Shown: positions 7,586-15,894 of the stretch, one piece after another
Layout: each line of letters begins with the position of its first letter
How positions within the stretch are numbered: the first letter of the stretch is position 1
Origin: Deltaproteobacteria bacterium
GTDB lineage: Bacteria; Myxococcota; Polyangia; Haliangiales; Haliangiaceae
Length of the DNA: 21,824 nucleotides
Assembly: GCA_018262455.1 (NCBI GenBank)
Contig: JAGSPR010000055.1
Span: forward strand, 1 to 21,824
Direction: 5' to 3'
The notes under the pieces: generated by a model
What the model was told of the DNA's origin: nothing
Databases searched by the model: none
The model's input: the letters and a program-made list of their open reading frames with translations, nothing else
Program-made: the position numbers and the translations under genes

Positions 7586-8938
7586 GTGCATCTCGTCGAC
7601 GAACAAGACGTCGTACCGATCCGCTCGACCGACGAGCTGATCGGATACTTTGCAGGGGGAGACAAGCCGGCCGCGCAGTGGCGCGTCGGAAGCGAGCACG
7701 AGCTGGTAGGCGTGCTGTCCGACACCGGCGCTCCTCCGGTCTATGACGGCCCCCGAGGGATCGGTGCGCTGCTTCGGTGGTTCGCCGAACGCGGGGGCAC
7801 GCCGGTGATCGAGCACGACCACACGATCGCGCTCACGCGCGGTGAGTCACAGCTGACGATCGAGCCCGGTGGCCAGTTCGAGCTGGCGTCTCGCCCGGTC
7901 GATGACGATCGCAAGCTCGTCGAGGATCTCGTGGAGTACGTCGACGCGCTGGGCAAAGCCTCGCGCGAGCTCGGGATCACGTGGCTGTCCACCGGGTTCC
8001 GGCCGTTCGGATCCCGCGAGGATGTGCCGTGGATGCCGAAGCAGCGCTACGACGTGATGCGCGCGTACATGCCGCACGTCGGCTCGCGCGGCCTCGACAT
8101 GATGACGCGGACCGCGACCGTGCAGGCGAACCTCGACTTCGCGGACGAGGCCGACGCCTCCGCGAAGATGCGCTGCCTGTATTCCGTCACCTCGCTCCTC
8201 ACGGCCCTGTGGGCGTGCTCGCCGATCGTCGAGGACAAGGTCAGCGGCTACCAGAGCTACCGCGCCTTCATCTGGCGCGACACCGACAATGCGCGCGCGG
8301 GCCTGCTCGACTTCGTGTTCAAGCGCGACGATATCTTTCGCGCGTACACCGAGTGGGCTCTCGATGTCCCGATGTACTTCATCTATCGCGGCGGCTACCA
8401 GGCCGTGCCGCTCGGCTTCACGTTCCGCCGGTACATGCGCGAGGGCTACCAGGGCCAGGTCGCCACGATGCCGGACTGGGCGCTCCACCTGTCGACGCTG
8501 TTCCCGGACGGCCGGCTGAAGAAATACATCGAGGTCCGCGGCTGCGATTGCGGATCACTCCCCATGATCACCGCGCTCGCCCCGATGATGCGAGGACTGC
8601 TCTACGACCGGACCGCCTGCGCGGCTGCCACGGCGCTGACCGCGTCGCTGTCCTTCGAGGCTCGCCAGCAGCTCGCCGAGACCGTACCGGTCCGCGGGTT
8701 CGCCGCCATGGCCGGCGCCCACACCGTCGGAGACCTCGCGCGCCAGCTCGTCGCGATCGCGCGTGACGGACTCAGCCGTGTCGCGCCGGCCGCACTCGAC
8801 CTGCTCGCCCCCGTCGAGGAGATCGCCACGACCGGTCGCACCCAGTCCGATCACATGATCGAGCTCTGGCGCGCCCACGCAGGCGATCGGCCTGCCCTGA
8901 TCCGCGCCCTCGCGCATCCCGGCCTCGGCCCCGCCTAG
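7586..8938 (+). CDS. gshA: Glutamate-cysteine ligase, plant/GCS2 type
   Basis: A 450-residue enzyme that makes gamma-glutamylcysteine from Glu, Cys and ATP, the first step of glutathione synthesis. Hallmarks of the plant/proteobacterial class are WRVGSEHE (32-39), LTIEPGGQFELAS (90-102), MPKQRYDVMRAYMP with GSRGLDMM, TVQANLDF, IWRDTDNARAG and DVPMYFIYRGGY. The family segment usually reading like RGADGGP is RGCDCGS here, with Cys320 and Cys322. The length is normal for the family. The GTG at 7586 is the only reasonable start and lies just downstream of a good promoter. No glutathione synthetase gene is in the window. The TAG stop overlaps the opposite-strand stop of the PilZ gene in the tetranucleotide CTAG. 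Confidence 0.93.
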   Translation: MHLVDEQDVVPIRSTDELIGYFAGGDKPAAQWRVGSEHELVGVLSDTGAPPVYDGPRGIGALLRWFAERGGTPVIEHDHTIALTRGESQLTIEPGGQFELASRPVDDDRKLVEDLVEYVDALGKASRELGITWLSTGFRPFGSREDVPWMPKQRYDVMRAYMPHVGSRGLDMMTRTATVQANLDFADEADASAKMRCLYSVTSLLTALWACSPIVEDKVSGYQSYRAFIWRDTDNARAGLLDFVFKRDDIFRAYTEWALDVPMYFIYRGGYQAVPLGFTFRRYMREGYQGQVATMPDWALHLSTLFPDGRLKKYIEVRGCDCGSLPMITALAPMMRGLLYDRTACAAATALTASLSFEARQQLAETVPVRGFAAMAGAHTVGDLARQLVAIARDGLSRVAPAALDLLAPVEEIATTGRTQSDHMIELWRAHAGDRPALIRALAHPGLGPA

Positions 8939-11370
8939 AGGTCATCGTCGTCGTCGTCGAAGTCGATCAGGACGCCATCGGAGGCTGGGCGGGTGGGCGT
9001 ATCACCGCCGCGGATCGACGGCGCGCGATGGGCGCGAGCCGTCGGCGCGGGCTCGACGATGCGGCTGGATCCAGACTGCCGGGAGGCCGGGCGGATCGCA
9101 CGGCCCGACGCCGGCCGCGGCGGTGACGAGCCCTCGCGCACCAGCTCGGTCGGCGAGTGCGGGATCGACAGGTCGTCGAGATCGACGTCGAGCGCTTCGA
9201 GGGCGGACTCGAGATCGACCTCGTCGGCAGGCCGGGCCAGGGCTGCTTCCGCGTACATGCCGTCGCTCTCGTCGAACTTGCTCAGCGACGAAGACCCGCC
9301 TGGCCCATCGAAGTCGAGCGGGTTGTAGGCCGCCAGCTCGCCGGGCACGGTGTAGCTGAGACTATCGTCGTAGATCATCCGAGCGTCCGGGATCGGCGCC
9401 CGCTCGCTCAGGTCCTCGAACCCACCGTCGGAGTCCTGGTCGTCGAACGCGGCGAGCGCGTGGCCCGCGCTCGCGACGCGTGGGTCGAGCTCCCCAGGCT
9501 CGGCCCCGAGCTCGTCGTGGTTCCCGTAGTAGCTCTGCGCAGGCGCGTCGCTGTCGTCACCAAGAGCCTCGTCGTCGAGATCGAGCCGCAGCGCGAAGTC
9601 GGATTGGCTCAGCCGCTCGGGTGGGAGCTCGGGCTGGAGGGAGGAGTCGGCCTCGCCGCGCGAGGCCATGAGGTCCGCATCGTCATGGACGTCGGACAGG
9701 ATCTCGAAGTCATCGATCTCCTCGATCTGATCCGAGAGGTCGAGGTCGACCACCGGATCGGCTTCGCCGTACAGCACGGTCGAGTCGTACCCACCCGACG
9801 CATCGATGCCCTCGCCGCCGTACGCGCCAGCGGTGGCCGCTTCGTGATCGACGTCCGACGGCGGCTCGAGGGCGCTCTCCGGATCGGAGGCGCTGCCGTC
9901 GAACTGGTGGACGAAGTCGCGTTCGGGCTCGACCGCCTCGTGGGGATCGGCTGCAGTCTCGAAGCTCGGCGCGAGCTCGAAGAGGGGCGTAGGCGGAAGG
10001 ACCGGCGCAGGCTCGTGTCGGGTGCGATCGTACAGCCCGCTCGCCTCGCCGATGCCAAAGTCATCATCCTCGTGCGCGATCTCGAGCTCCGCGAGGTGGG
10101 CGTCGAGCTGGCGCGCGAGATCCTCGTCGTCGACCTCCGGTCGCGCCACGGCTGCGAGGTGGTCGAACGCATCGAGCTCGAACGGCCGGTCACCAACCTG
10201 CGTGTGCTCGACCTCCTCGAAGTCCTCCTCGCTGAGCTGGTGGATCTCGTCGGCGATCTGGTCGGGCTGGACCTCGAGCTCCTCGCCGGCCGGCTCGGGC
10301 GGGGGCTCGGTCTGGAGCGCCCTGAAAGGAAACACCGTTTCAGCCTCGGCATCGACGACGTTGTCGAACCGTCCGCGCGGGGGCTCGTCGACGACCGCGG
10401 GTTCGAGAGGGACCGCAAGCGCCGCTGCGACCTCGGGCTCGGGCTCGGGCTCGGGCTCGATTCGCATGGCCTGCGCCACCGCGGGTGGAGGTGCCCAGCG
10501 CGCGCTGCGATCGCGACGCACCGCAGTGCCGCCGAGCTGCTTGGCGAGCTCCGCCGAGGCTGCCTCGATCCCGATCTCGATCGGGACCGCGGAGGACTCA
10601 CGCAAAGCTTCGAGCTCGGCTTCCACATCGCCGCCCGCGAGCACGCGTGCACGCACGAGCACCGCCGCCACATCCACCTCATCGTCCAGGCCGGGGACCG
10701 TGAGCTGTCCGATCGGCCCCGACGCGGACTCGATCAGCTCGGCGGGCAGCGGTCGCTTGCGGCGTGCCGGCTCGGGAGCCAGCGGAGTGACAGTCACGGC
10801 ATTGCGATCGGCGCGGGCCACCGCGGCCGCCACGGCGATCGGGCCGGAGGCTCGCCGCGGCGACGTCAACAGGCCATCGGGTTTCCCGTCGATCCCCGGA
10901 GGCGGCAACATCGCCGACGCCGGGCCGCTCACGAGGTCTCGCACGGAGGTGTCGACGAGACCGCCCTGGCGCGCGGCGTCGATATCGTCCGCCATCGGGA
11001 TCGAGGTCTCGGCGAGGCCAAGCTGGCGACGACGCTCGAGCATCCTCAGGATCAGGTCGCGGCTCTCGCGGGTGACCCGCATGAGCTCGATCGCCATCCC
11101 GAACGCCGCCTTCGGGTGGCTCGGATCCGGCGGCTTCACCGCCTTGACCCGCCCGAGCCCGACCAGCACCGGCGTGTCGTTCGCCAGCCGGAGCTCGAAC
11201 TTGAGCTCGGCATCGAGCGGCTGCAGCGACTTGGTCGGCAAGAACAGCCCCGACTTGCCGACGTTGGGTGCAAACCGATGCACCATGGTGTCGACATCGT
11301 CGTAGCGGAGCTTGATGCGGAGCACGACCGGACCTGCCGGTCGCGTCCCCGTGGGTTCGTCGGGAGCCAT
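8935..11370 (-). CDS. PilZ-domain protein with very long acidic disordered tail
   Basis: An 811-residue protein. Residues 15-115 resemble the PilZ-like domain common in myxobacteria. They include R18-x3-R22 and FAPNVGKSGLFLPT in place of the (D/N)xSxxG loop; the Ser is Gly and a Gly is Ser, so cyclic-di-GMP binding is uncertain. From about residue 150 to the end the sequence is low in complexity and rich in Asp, Glu, Ala, Pro and Ser. It contains an EPEPEPEPE run (DNA near 10435-10460) and short acidic segments with interspersed aromatics, and ends in FDDDDDDL. No membrane segment is seen. The ATG at 11370 was preferred to the TTG at 11394 because the predicted transcription start falls at about 11393. 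Role unknown; regulation of motility or of a pole/scaffold is a guess from domain content. Confidence 0.75.
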   Translation of the reverse strand: MAPDEPTGTRPAGPVVLRIKLRYDDVDTMVHRFAPNVGKSGLFLPTKSLQPLDAELKFELRLANDTPVLVGLGRVKAVKPPDPSHPKAAFGMAIELMRVTRESRDLILRMLERRRQLGLAETSIPMADDIDAARQGGLVDTSVRDLVSGPASAMLPPPGIDGKPDGLLTSPRRASGPIAVAAAVARADRNAVTVTPLAPEPARRKRPLPAELIESASGPIGQLTVPGLDDEVDVAAVLVRARVLAGGDVEAELEALRESSAVPIEIGIEAASAELAKQLGGTAVRRDRSARWAPPPAVAQAMRIEPEPEPEPEVAAALAVPLEPAVVDEPPRGRFDNVVDAEAETVFPFRALQTEPPPEPAGEELEVQPDQIADEIHQLSEEDFEEVEHTQVGDRPFELDAFDHLAAVARPEVDDEDLARQLDAHLAELEIAHEDDDFGIGEASGLYDRTRHEPAPVLPPTPLFELAPSFETAADPHEAVEPERDFVHQFDGSASDPESALEPPSDVDHEAATAGAYGGEGIDASGGYDSTVLYGEADPVVDLDLSDQIEEIDDFEILSDVHDDADLMASRGEADSSLQPELPPERLSQSDFALRLDLDDEALGDDSDAPAQSYYGNHDELGAEPGELDPRVASAGHALAAFDDQDSDGGFEDLSERAPIPDARMIYDDSLSYTVPGELAAYNPLDFDGPGGSSSLSKFDESDGMYAEAALARPADEVDLESALEALDVDLDDLSIPHSPTELVREGSSPPRPASGRAIRPASRQSGSSRIVEPAPTARAHRAPSIRGGDTPTRPASDGVLIDFDDDDDDL

Positions 11371-11399
11371 GGCTGGACCCGGTTCCCGGGCCAACCACC

Positions 11400-11429
11400 A
11401 TTATCCCAGTGGTTACGACGCAGGGTCAA
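11400..11429 (-). promoter_or_regulatory. Sigma-70-type promoter for the PilZ gene (TTGACC-N18-GATAAT)
   Basis: On the minus strand TTGACC (11429-11424) and GATAAT (11405-11400) are each 5/6 matches to consensus with an 18-bp spacer. This is the best promoter match in the window. It predicts a start about 23 nt before the ATG at 11370. Confidence 0.65.
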
Positions 11430-11491
11430 ACTCGCGGGCGGTGAACGAGCCGGACGCGCGGTCCACGCGGGCTACGAACCCCTTGCACCCG

Positions 11492-11512
11492 ACCCGCGAT
11501 CTACCCGCGATC
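11492..11512. repeat. Pair of 10-bp direct repeats with 11-bp period upstream of the PilZ promoter
   Basis: ACCCGCGATC occurs at 11492-11501 and 11503-11512, one helical turn apart. It lies about 65-70 bp upstream of the -35 box of the PilZ gene and about 32 bp after the alaS stop. It could be a tandem regulator site or chance in GC-rich DNA. Confidence 0.4.
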
Positions 11513-11543
11513 CAGTTGATAAGCATCCGGAATCGTTCGCGTC

Positions 11544-14210
11544 CTAGGCGTGGTCTTCGACCCATTTGCGGGCGGAGGCGAGCGCGGCGGGGAGTGCCGT
11601 CGTGTCCTTGCCGCTGCCCTGAGCCATGTCGTCCTTGCCACCGGCACGGCCCCCGAGCTGGGCCGCGATGTCGCCGAGGAGCTTGCCGGCGGACAGCTTG
11701 CCGACCAGGTCCTTGGTCACCATCGCGATCAGCTTGATGCCGTCGCCACCGGTGCCGGCGAGCACGACGACGCCCGAGCCGAGCTTGTCGCGCAGCTGAT
11801 CGCCGGTGGTGCGCAGCACCTTCGCATCGTCGACCTCGACCTGCGCGGCGATCACCTTGATGCCTTTGATCGTGACAGCCTCACCGAGCAGATCGCGGCC
11901 ACCGCCGCCCGCGGCGAGGCGTTGCTTGAGCTTCTCGATCTCGCGCTCGAGCGTCTTCTGATCGGCGAGCAGCTTGTCGATGCGGGTCGCGACCTCGAAC
12001 GGCTGCGCCTTGAGCCGACCGCCCGCCTTGCCGAGCTCGTCCTCGAGCCGGCGCAGGTAGGCCAGCGCGTTGACGCCGGTCACCGCCTCGATGCGACGCA
12101 CGCCCTGGGCGACGCCCGAGTCGCTGACGATCTTCAACAGGCCGATGTCGCCGGCGCGCCGCACGTGGGTGCCGCCGCAGAACTCGACGGACTCGCCGCC
12201 GATCGAGACGACGCGGACCCGGTCGCCATACTTCTCGCCGAACATCGCGACGGCGCCCTTCTGCCTGGCCTGCTCGATCGGTAGCACCTCGACCACGGTG
12301 TCGAGGTTGCGCCGGATCTCGGCGTTGACCAGGTCCTCGATCTCGCGCTTCTGGTCGTCGGTGAGCGGCGAGGAGTGGGCGAAGTCGAAGCGCAGGCGCT
12401 CCGGCGACACCAGCGAGCCCTTCTGCGCGACGTGGGAGCCGAGCACGTGCTTGAGCGCGTGGTGAAGCAGGTGGGTGGCCGAGTGGTTGGCGCGGGTCCG
12501 GTCTCGGCGCTCGTCATCGACCGCGAACGTGACCTTGTCGCCGACCGCGACCGTGCCCTGCGTGACCTCGCCGATCAGGACGTGGACGTCGCCCGCGGGC
12601 TTCTTCGTGTCGTCGATGCGGATCGCGGCCGACGAGGTGCGGACCTCGCCGACGTCGCCGACCTGACCGCCGCTCTCGCCGTAGAACGGCGTCTGATCGA
12701 AGACGAGCGAGACGTGCGCACCGATCGACGCGCGCTGGACGCGCTCGCCATCGACGAGCATGGCCTTGATGACGCCCTCACCGCTCGTGCCGCGACCCTC
12801 GTAGCCAAGGAACTTCGTCGGACCGACCTCGGTGGCAACGGCCTTGAGCTCACCGGCGACCGCCTCCTGATCGGAGCCCGAGAACTTGCTCTTCTCGCGC
12901 GCCTTCTTCATCTCCTCGGCGAAGCCAGGCTTGTCGACCCCAAGCCCGCGCTCGCCCGCGATGATCTCGGTGAGGTCATCGGGGAACCCGAACGTGTCGT
13001 AGAGCGTGAACACGGCTTTGCCCGGCACGTGACGCTCGCCGGTCTTGGTCATCCGTGCGAACTCGTCGTCGAGCAGCGCGAGGCCACGTTCGAGGGTGGC
13101 CCGGAACCGCTTCTCTTCCTCGAGCGCGACGTCCCGGATCGTGGACGCGCGCGTCACGAGCTCGGGGTACTGCGCGCCCATCTCCGCGATCACGCGATCG
13201 CAGACATGGTGCATGAACGGCTTCTCGATCCCGAGCAGCTTGCCGTGGCGGACCGCGCGCCGGAAGATCCGACGCAGCACGTACTCGCGCCCGGTCTTGT
13301 CGGGGAACACGCCGTCCGCGATCAAGAACGTCGAGCAGCGAGCGTGATCGGCGATCACGCGCATCGACGTGTCGGCGTCGGCATCCTTGCCATAGGACTT
13401 GCCCGCCAGCTCGGCGGCGGTCGCGATGATGCCGGTGAACAGGTCGGTGTCGTAGTTCGACTGCACGCCCTGCACCACGCTCGTCACGCGCTCGAGCCCG
13501 GCACCGGTATCGATCGAGGGCGCCGGCAGCGCGAACAGCTCGCCGTCCTTGACCCGCCGCTCGTACTGCATGAACACGAGGTTCCAGATCTCGAGCCAGC
13601 CCTTCCAGCTCGCCGGCTCCTGGGTCGGCCACGCGGTGACCTTGCCATCCATGAAGTAGTGGATCTCGGTGCACGGGCCCATCGGTCCCGTGTCACCCAT
13701 CATCCAGAAGTTGTCCTTCTTGCCGAGGCCGATGACACGCGCGTCCGGCAAGCCGGTCACGCGCTTCCAGATCGCGCGCGCCTCGTCATCGGGCCCGACG
13801 CCGACAAGCTCCGGATCGCCGCCGTACACGGTCACACACAGCCGCGATGGATCGATCCCGTAGACGCGCGTGAGCAGATCCCACGCCCAGGCGATCGCGT
13901 CCTCCTTGAAGTAGTCGCCGAACGAGAAGTTGCCGAGCATCTCGAAGAACGTGTGGTGGCGCGGAGTCTTGCCGACCTCGTCGAGATCGTTGTGCTTGCC
14001 GCCGGCACGCACGCACTTCTGCGAGGTGGTCGCCCGCTTGTACCCCCGGGCCTCTGCGCCGGTGAACACGTCCTTGAACTGGACCATGCCCGCGTTCGTG
14101 AACAGGAGCGTCGGATCGTTGGAGGGAACGAGCGAGCTCGAAGCCACGACCTCGTGGCCATGCCCCTTGAAGAACTCGAGAAACGCTCTACGGACGTCGG
14201 CTGCCTTCAC
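11544..14210 (-). CDS. alaS: Alanyl-tRNA synthetase
   Basis: An 888-residue class II synthetase that charges tRNA-Ala, full length for the family. The N-terminus (VRRAFLEFFKGHGHEVVASS, then NDPTLLFTNAGM) is the catalytic core start. The editing domain has the zinc/active-site pair HSATHLLHH (about residue 577) and CGGTH (about 677). A coiled linker and the glycine-rich DHHA1-type C-terminal domain (GSGVVVLAG, ending with GGRAGGKDD) follow. The start is GTG at 14210, matching the usual N-terminus. It lies 55 bp downstream of the outer-membrane gene on the same strand, with a -10-like TAGCTT in that gap, so it may have its own start as well as read-through. No T-box or other leader is visible. 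Confidence 0.97.
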   Translation of the reverse strand: MKAADVRRAFLEFFKGHGHEVVASSSLVPSNDPTLLFTNAGMVQFKDVFTGAEARGYKRATTSQKCVRAGGKHNDLDEVGKTPRHHTFFEMLGNFSFGDYFKEDAIAWAWDLLTRVYGIDPSRLCVTVYGGDPELVGVGPDDEARAIWKRVTGLPDARVIGLGKKDNFWMMGDTGPMGPCTEIHYFMDGKVTAWPTQEPASWKGWLEIWNLVFMQYERRVKDGELFALPAPSIDTGAGLERVTSVVQGVQSNYDTDLFTGIIATAAELAGKSYGKDADADTSMRVIADHARCSTFLIADGVFPDKTGREYVLRRIFRRAVRHGKLLGIEKPFMHHVCDRVIAEMGAQYPELVTRASTIRDVALEEEKRFRATLERGLALLDDEFARMTKTGERHVPGKAVFTLYDTFGFPDDLTEIIAGERGLGVDKPGFAEEMKKAREKSKFSGSDQEAVAGELKAVATEVGPTKFLGYEGRGTSGEGVIKAMLVDGERVQRASIGAHVSLVFDQTPFYGESGGQVGDVGEVRTSSAAIRIDDTKKPAGDVHVLIGEVTQGTVAVGDKVTFAVDDERRDRTRANHSATHLLHHALKHVLGSHVAQKGSLVSPERLRFDFAHSSPLTDDQKREIEDLVNAEIRRNLDTVVEVLPIEQARQKGAVAMFGEKYGDRVRVVSIGGESVEFCGGTHVRRAGDIGLLKIVSDSGVAQGVRRIEAVTGVNALAYLRRLEDELGKAGGRLKAQPFEVATRIDKLLADQKTLEREIEKLKQRLAAGGGGRDLLGEAVTIKGIKVIAAQVEVDDAKVLRTTGDQLRDKLGSGVVVLAGTGGDGIKLIAMVTKDLVGKLSAGKLLGDIAAQLGGRAGGKDDMAQGSGKDTTALPAALASARKWVEDHA

Positions 14211-14216
14211 GCCGAC

Positions 14217-14222
14217 AAGCTA
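14217..14222 (-). promoter_or_regulatory. Possible -10 element (TAGCTT) for alaS
   Basis: On the minus strand TAGCTT ends 6 bp before the alaS GTG. No Shine-Dalgarno sequence and no clear -35 are seen. It is a member of the repeated TAnnnT set. Confidence 0.25.
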
Positions 14223-14265
14223 GCACCACCTGCGAGCGGAGCCTGCGACGGGCATGCGGGAAAGA

Positions 14266-15894
14266 TCAGTAGAGATAGCCGAGCGTCACCGAGCCACCGA
14301 GGTAGGTGTCGCGCGCGCCGCTGACGTCCACCTCGGGATCACCGTCGCGTCCCGTCGTCAGCATCCCGTTGCCCGTGAACGCGTAGCCGATCGTCTCGAG
14401 CTTGATGGCCGCGCGCGCGAACAGCGCCTTCGAGATCGCATAGTCCCCGCTGATCTCCGCTTCCAGCCCGCTCACCTTGGCGGCGCCGTACTGATCGGTC
14501 CGTTGCATCTGGCCGGTGTTCGTGACCAGCAGGTAGCTGAAATCCGTGTTGAGCAGGAGCTTGTCGGACAGCGGGTAGCGAAACGACAGGCTCGCGTTGA
14601 TGAACGTGTAGTTGACGTTCGGGATGTCGGATGTGCCCCCGATCTGAAACGTCTGGTTCCCGAAGCCCAGGCCCGCCGCGACGACCGGGGCCTTCGCGGA
14701 CTTGTTGAACGGAAGCCGGAACACGCCGCCGACGCCGTAGCGCTGCGCCGCGGTCTTCAGGGTCGTGCCAGCGGCGTCCTTGGAGCTGATCAGCAGCGCC
14801 TTGTCGTACATGACGTTGATGCCGAGGTTCTTCAGCATCCCCTGCTTCTTGTGGCTGAACGCGAGCGGATACGCGGTCAGATCGACTAGCAGGCCGGGCG
14901 CGGGCACGCCCTTGTAGTTCGGAGGCTTGCCGGTCCCCGCGACGCCGGTGGGCACGAGATCGCCCGCGGTCGTCCAGGACAGCCGGCGCGCGTTGAACGA
15001 CATCCCGACCACCGCGTCGATCGCACGGTTGCCGGGTGCCAGCGCGGTCGCGCGGTCCATCTTGGGGCCGGTGTCCTGCTCGTCGGTGTCCTTCGCTTCG
15101 ATGTCCTCGCCATCACCCTTGGCCGCGACCCGTTCGCCGTCATCCTCCGAGGACTTGCCCGGGCGCTTCTTCGGTTTGGGCAGCGGGTTCTCGTCCTCCT
15201 CCTTCTTGGGCTTGAGCGCGGCGGCTTCTTCGTCATCGGCCTTCGCGGGCTTCCTGCTGAAGCCCTTCTTGGGCTTGGTCTCCTCTTCGTCGTCCTCTTC
15301 CTTGGCCGGCTGCTTCGTCTTGGCCGGCTTGGTCTCCTCTTCGTCGTCCTCTTCCTTGGCTGGCTTCTTCGTCTTGGCCGGCTTGGTCTCTTCTTCTTCG
15401 TCGTCCTCGCCGCCGCTGCCGGCTCGGTTCGCACCGAGCTGCGAGATCGCGTCGATCAGCTCGTCCTTGAGGTCGCGCGAGGCCGCGCCATCGAGCCGCG
15501 GCCCCTCGGCCTTCGTGTTGATCGGCGATCCCACGATCTCGCCGGTGGTCCCGGCGTGCAGCTTGATCCGGATGATGTACTGGCCGCGCCGCTTCTCGAT
15601 CGTCCCCTCGACGACCCCGTCGATCTTGAGCTTCTTCGCGACCTTCTTGATGTTCTTGCTGGTGACCTTGCCGGCCGAAAGCTCCTCGGCCGTGGCTTCC
15701 CACTTGGCGGTCGAGACCACGGTGTGGCTCTTCTTCAGGAGCTTGACGACCGCCTGGTGAAACTTCTCCGCCTTCTCGCCTTCGAACGGCAACACGACGA
15801 CGCGCTTGCGCTTGTCCGCATACGCCAGGCCACCGAGCCCGAAGACCAGCAGCACCAGCACGAGCCAACGCTTACTCAATCTCGAACTCGTCAT
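14266..15894 (-). CDS. Outer-membrane beta-barrel protein with periplasmic N-domain and charged linker
   Basis: A 542-residue protein. Residues 1-26 form a signal peptide (SKRW, then hydrophobic LVLVLLVFGLGGLAYA). Residues about 30-135 form an alpha/beta periplasmic domain (VVVLPFEG, GVVEGTIEKRRGQYIIRIKL) of the kind found in TolB-N/CsgG-like lipoproteins. Residues 160-285 are a Lys/Glu/Asp linker with three 18-residue repeats. Residues about 290-542 show alternating strands of an outer-membrane barrel ending in GGSVTLGYLY, with a C-terminal aromatic as in BAM substrates. I cannot name the function. The ATG at 15894 overlaps the pilT-like gene by 23 bp and has a good GGAGG 8 nt upstream, so the two are probably translated from one mRNA. 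Confidence 0.78.
   Translation of the reverse strand: MTSSRLSKRWLVLVLLVFGLGGLAYADKRKRVVVLPFEGEKAEKFHQAVVKLLKKSHTVVSTAKWEATAEELSAGKVTSKNIKKVAKKLKIDGVVEGTIEKRRGQYIIRIKLHAGTTGEIVGSPINTKAEGPRLDGAASRDLKDELIDAISQLGANRAGSGGEDDEEEETKPAKTKKPAKEEDDEEETKPAKTKQPAKEEDDEEETKPKKGFSRKPAKADDEEAAALKPKKEEDENPLPKPKKRPGKSSEDDGERVAAKGDGEDIEAKDTDEQDTGPKMDRATALAPGNRAIDAVVGMSFNARRLSWTTAGDLVPTGVAGTGKPPNYKGVPAPGLLVDLTAYPLAFSHKKQGMLKNLGINVMYDKALLISSKDAAGTTLKTAAQRYGVGGVFRLPFNKSAKAPVVAAGLGFGNQTFQIGGTSDIPNVNYTFINASLSFRYPLSDKLLLNTDFSYLLVTNTGQMQRTDQYGAAKVSGLEAEISGDYAISKALFARAAIKLETIGYAFTGNGMLTTGRDGDPEVDVSGARDTYLGGSVTLGYLY
15274..15395 (-). repeat. 54-bp tandem repeat in the linker of the outer-membrane protein
   Basis: Units start at 15274, 15328 and 15382 (plus-strand coordinates), exactly 54 bp apart and nearly identical. 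They encode an 18-residue acidic-then-basic unit (DDEEETKPAKTKKPAKEE). The third unit is truncated or degenerate. The copy number is likely to vary between strains. Confidence 0.85.

Noticed and set aside
11370..11394. TTG at 11394 as start of the PilZ gene
   Set aside because: The strong promoter at 11400-11429 predicts transcription beginning at about 11393, on or after that TTG. The ATG at 11370 leaves a normal short leader.
9157..11547. 796-codon open frame on the plus strand opposite the PilZ gene
   Set aside because: Antisense frame of a GC-rich gene. Its Arg/Asp/Glu/Val-rich product has no family pattern, while the minus strand has a PilZ-like domain and a good promoter.
12375..14324. 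649-codon open frame antisense to alaS
   Set aside because: It lies opposite an unmistakable alanyl-tRNA synthetase and is a codon-bias shadow.
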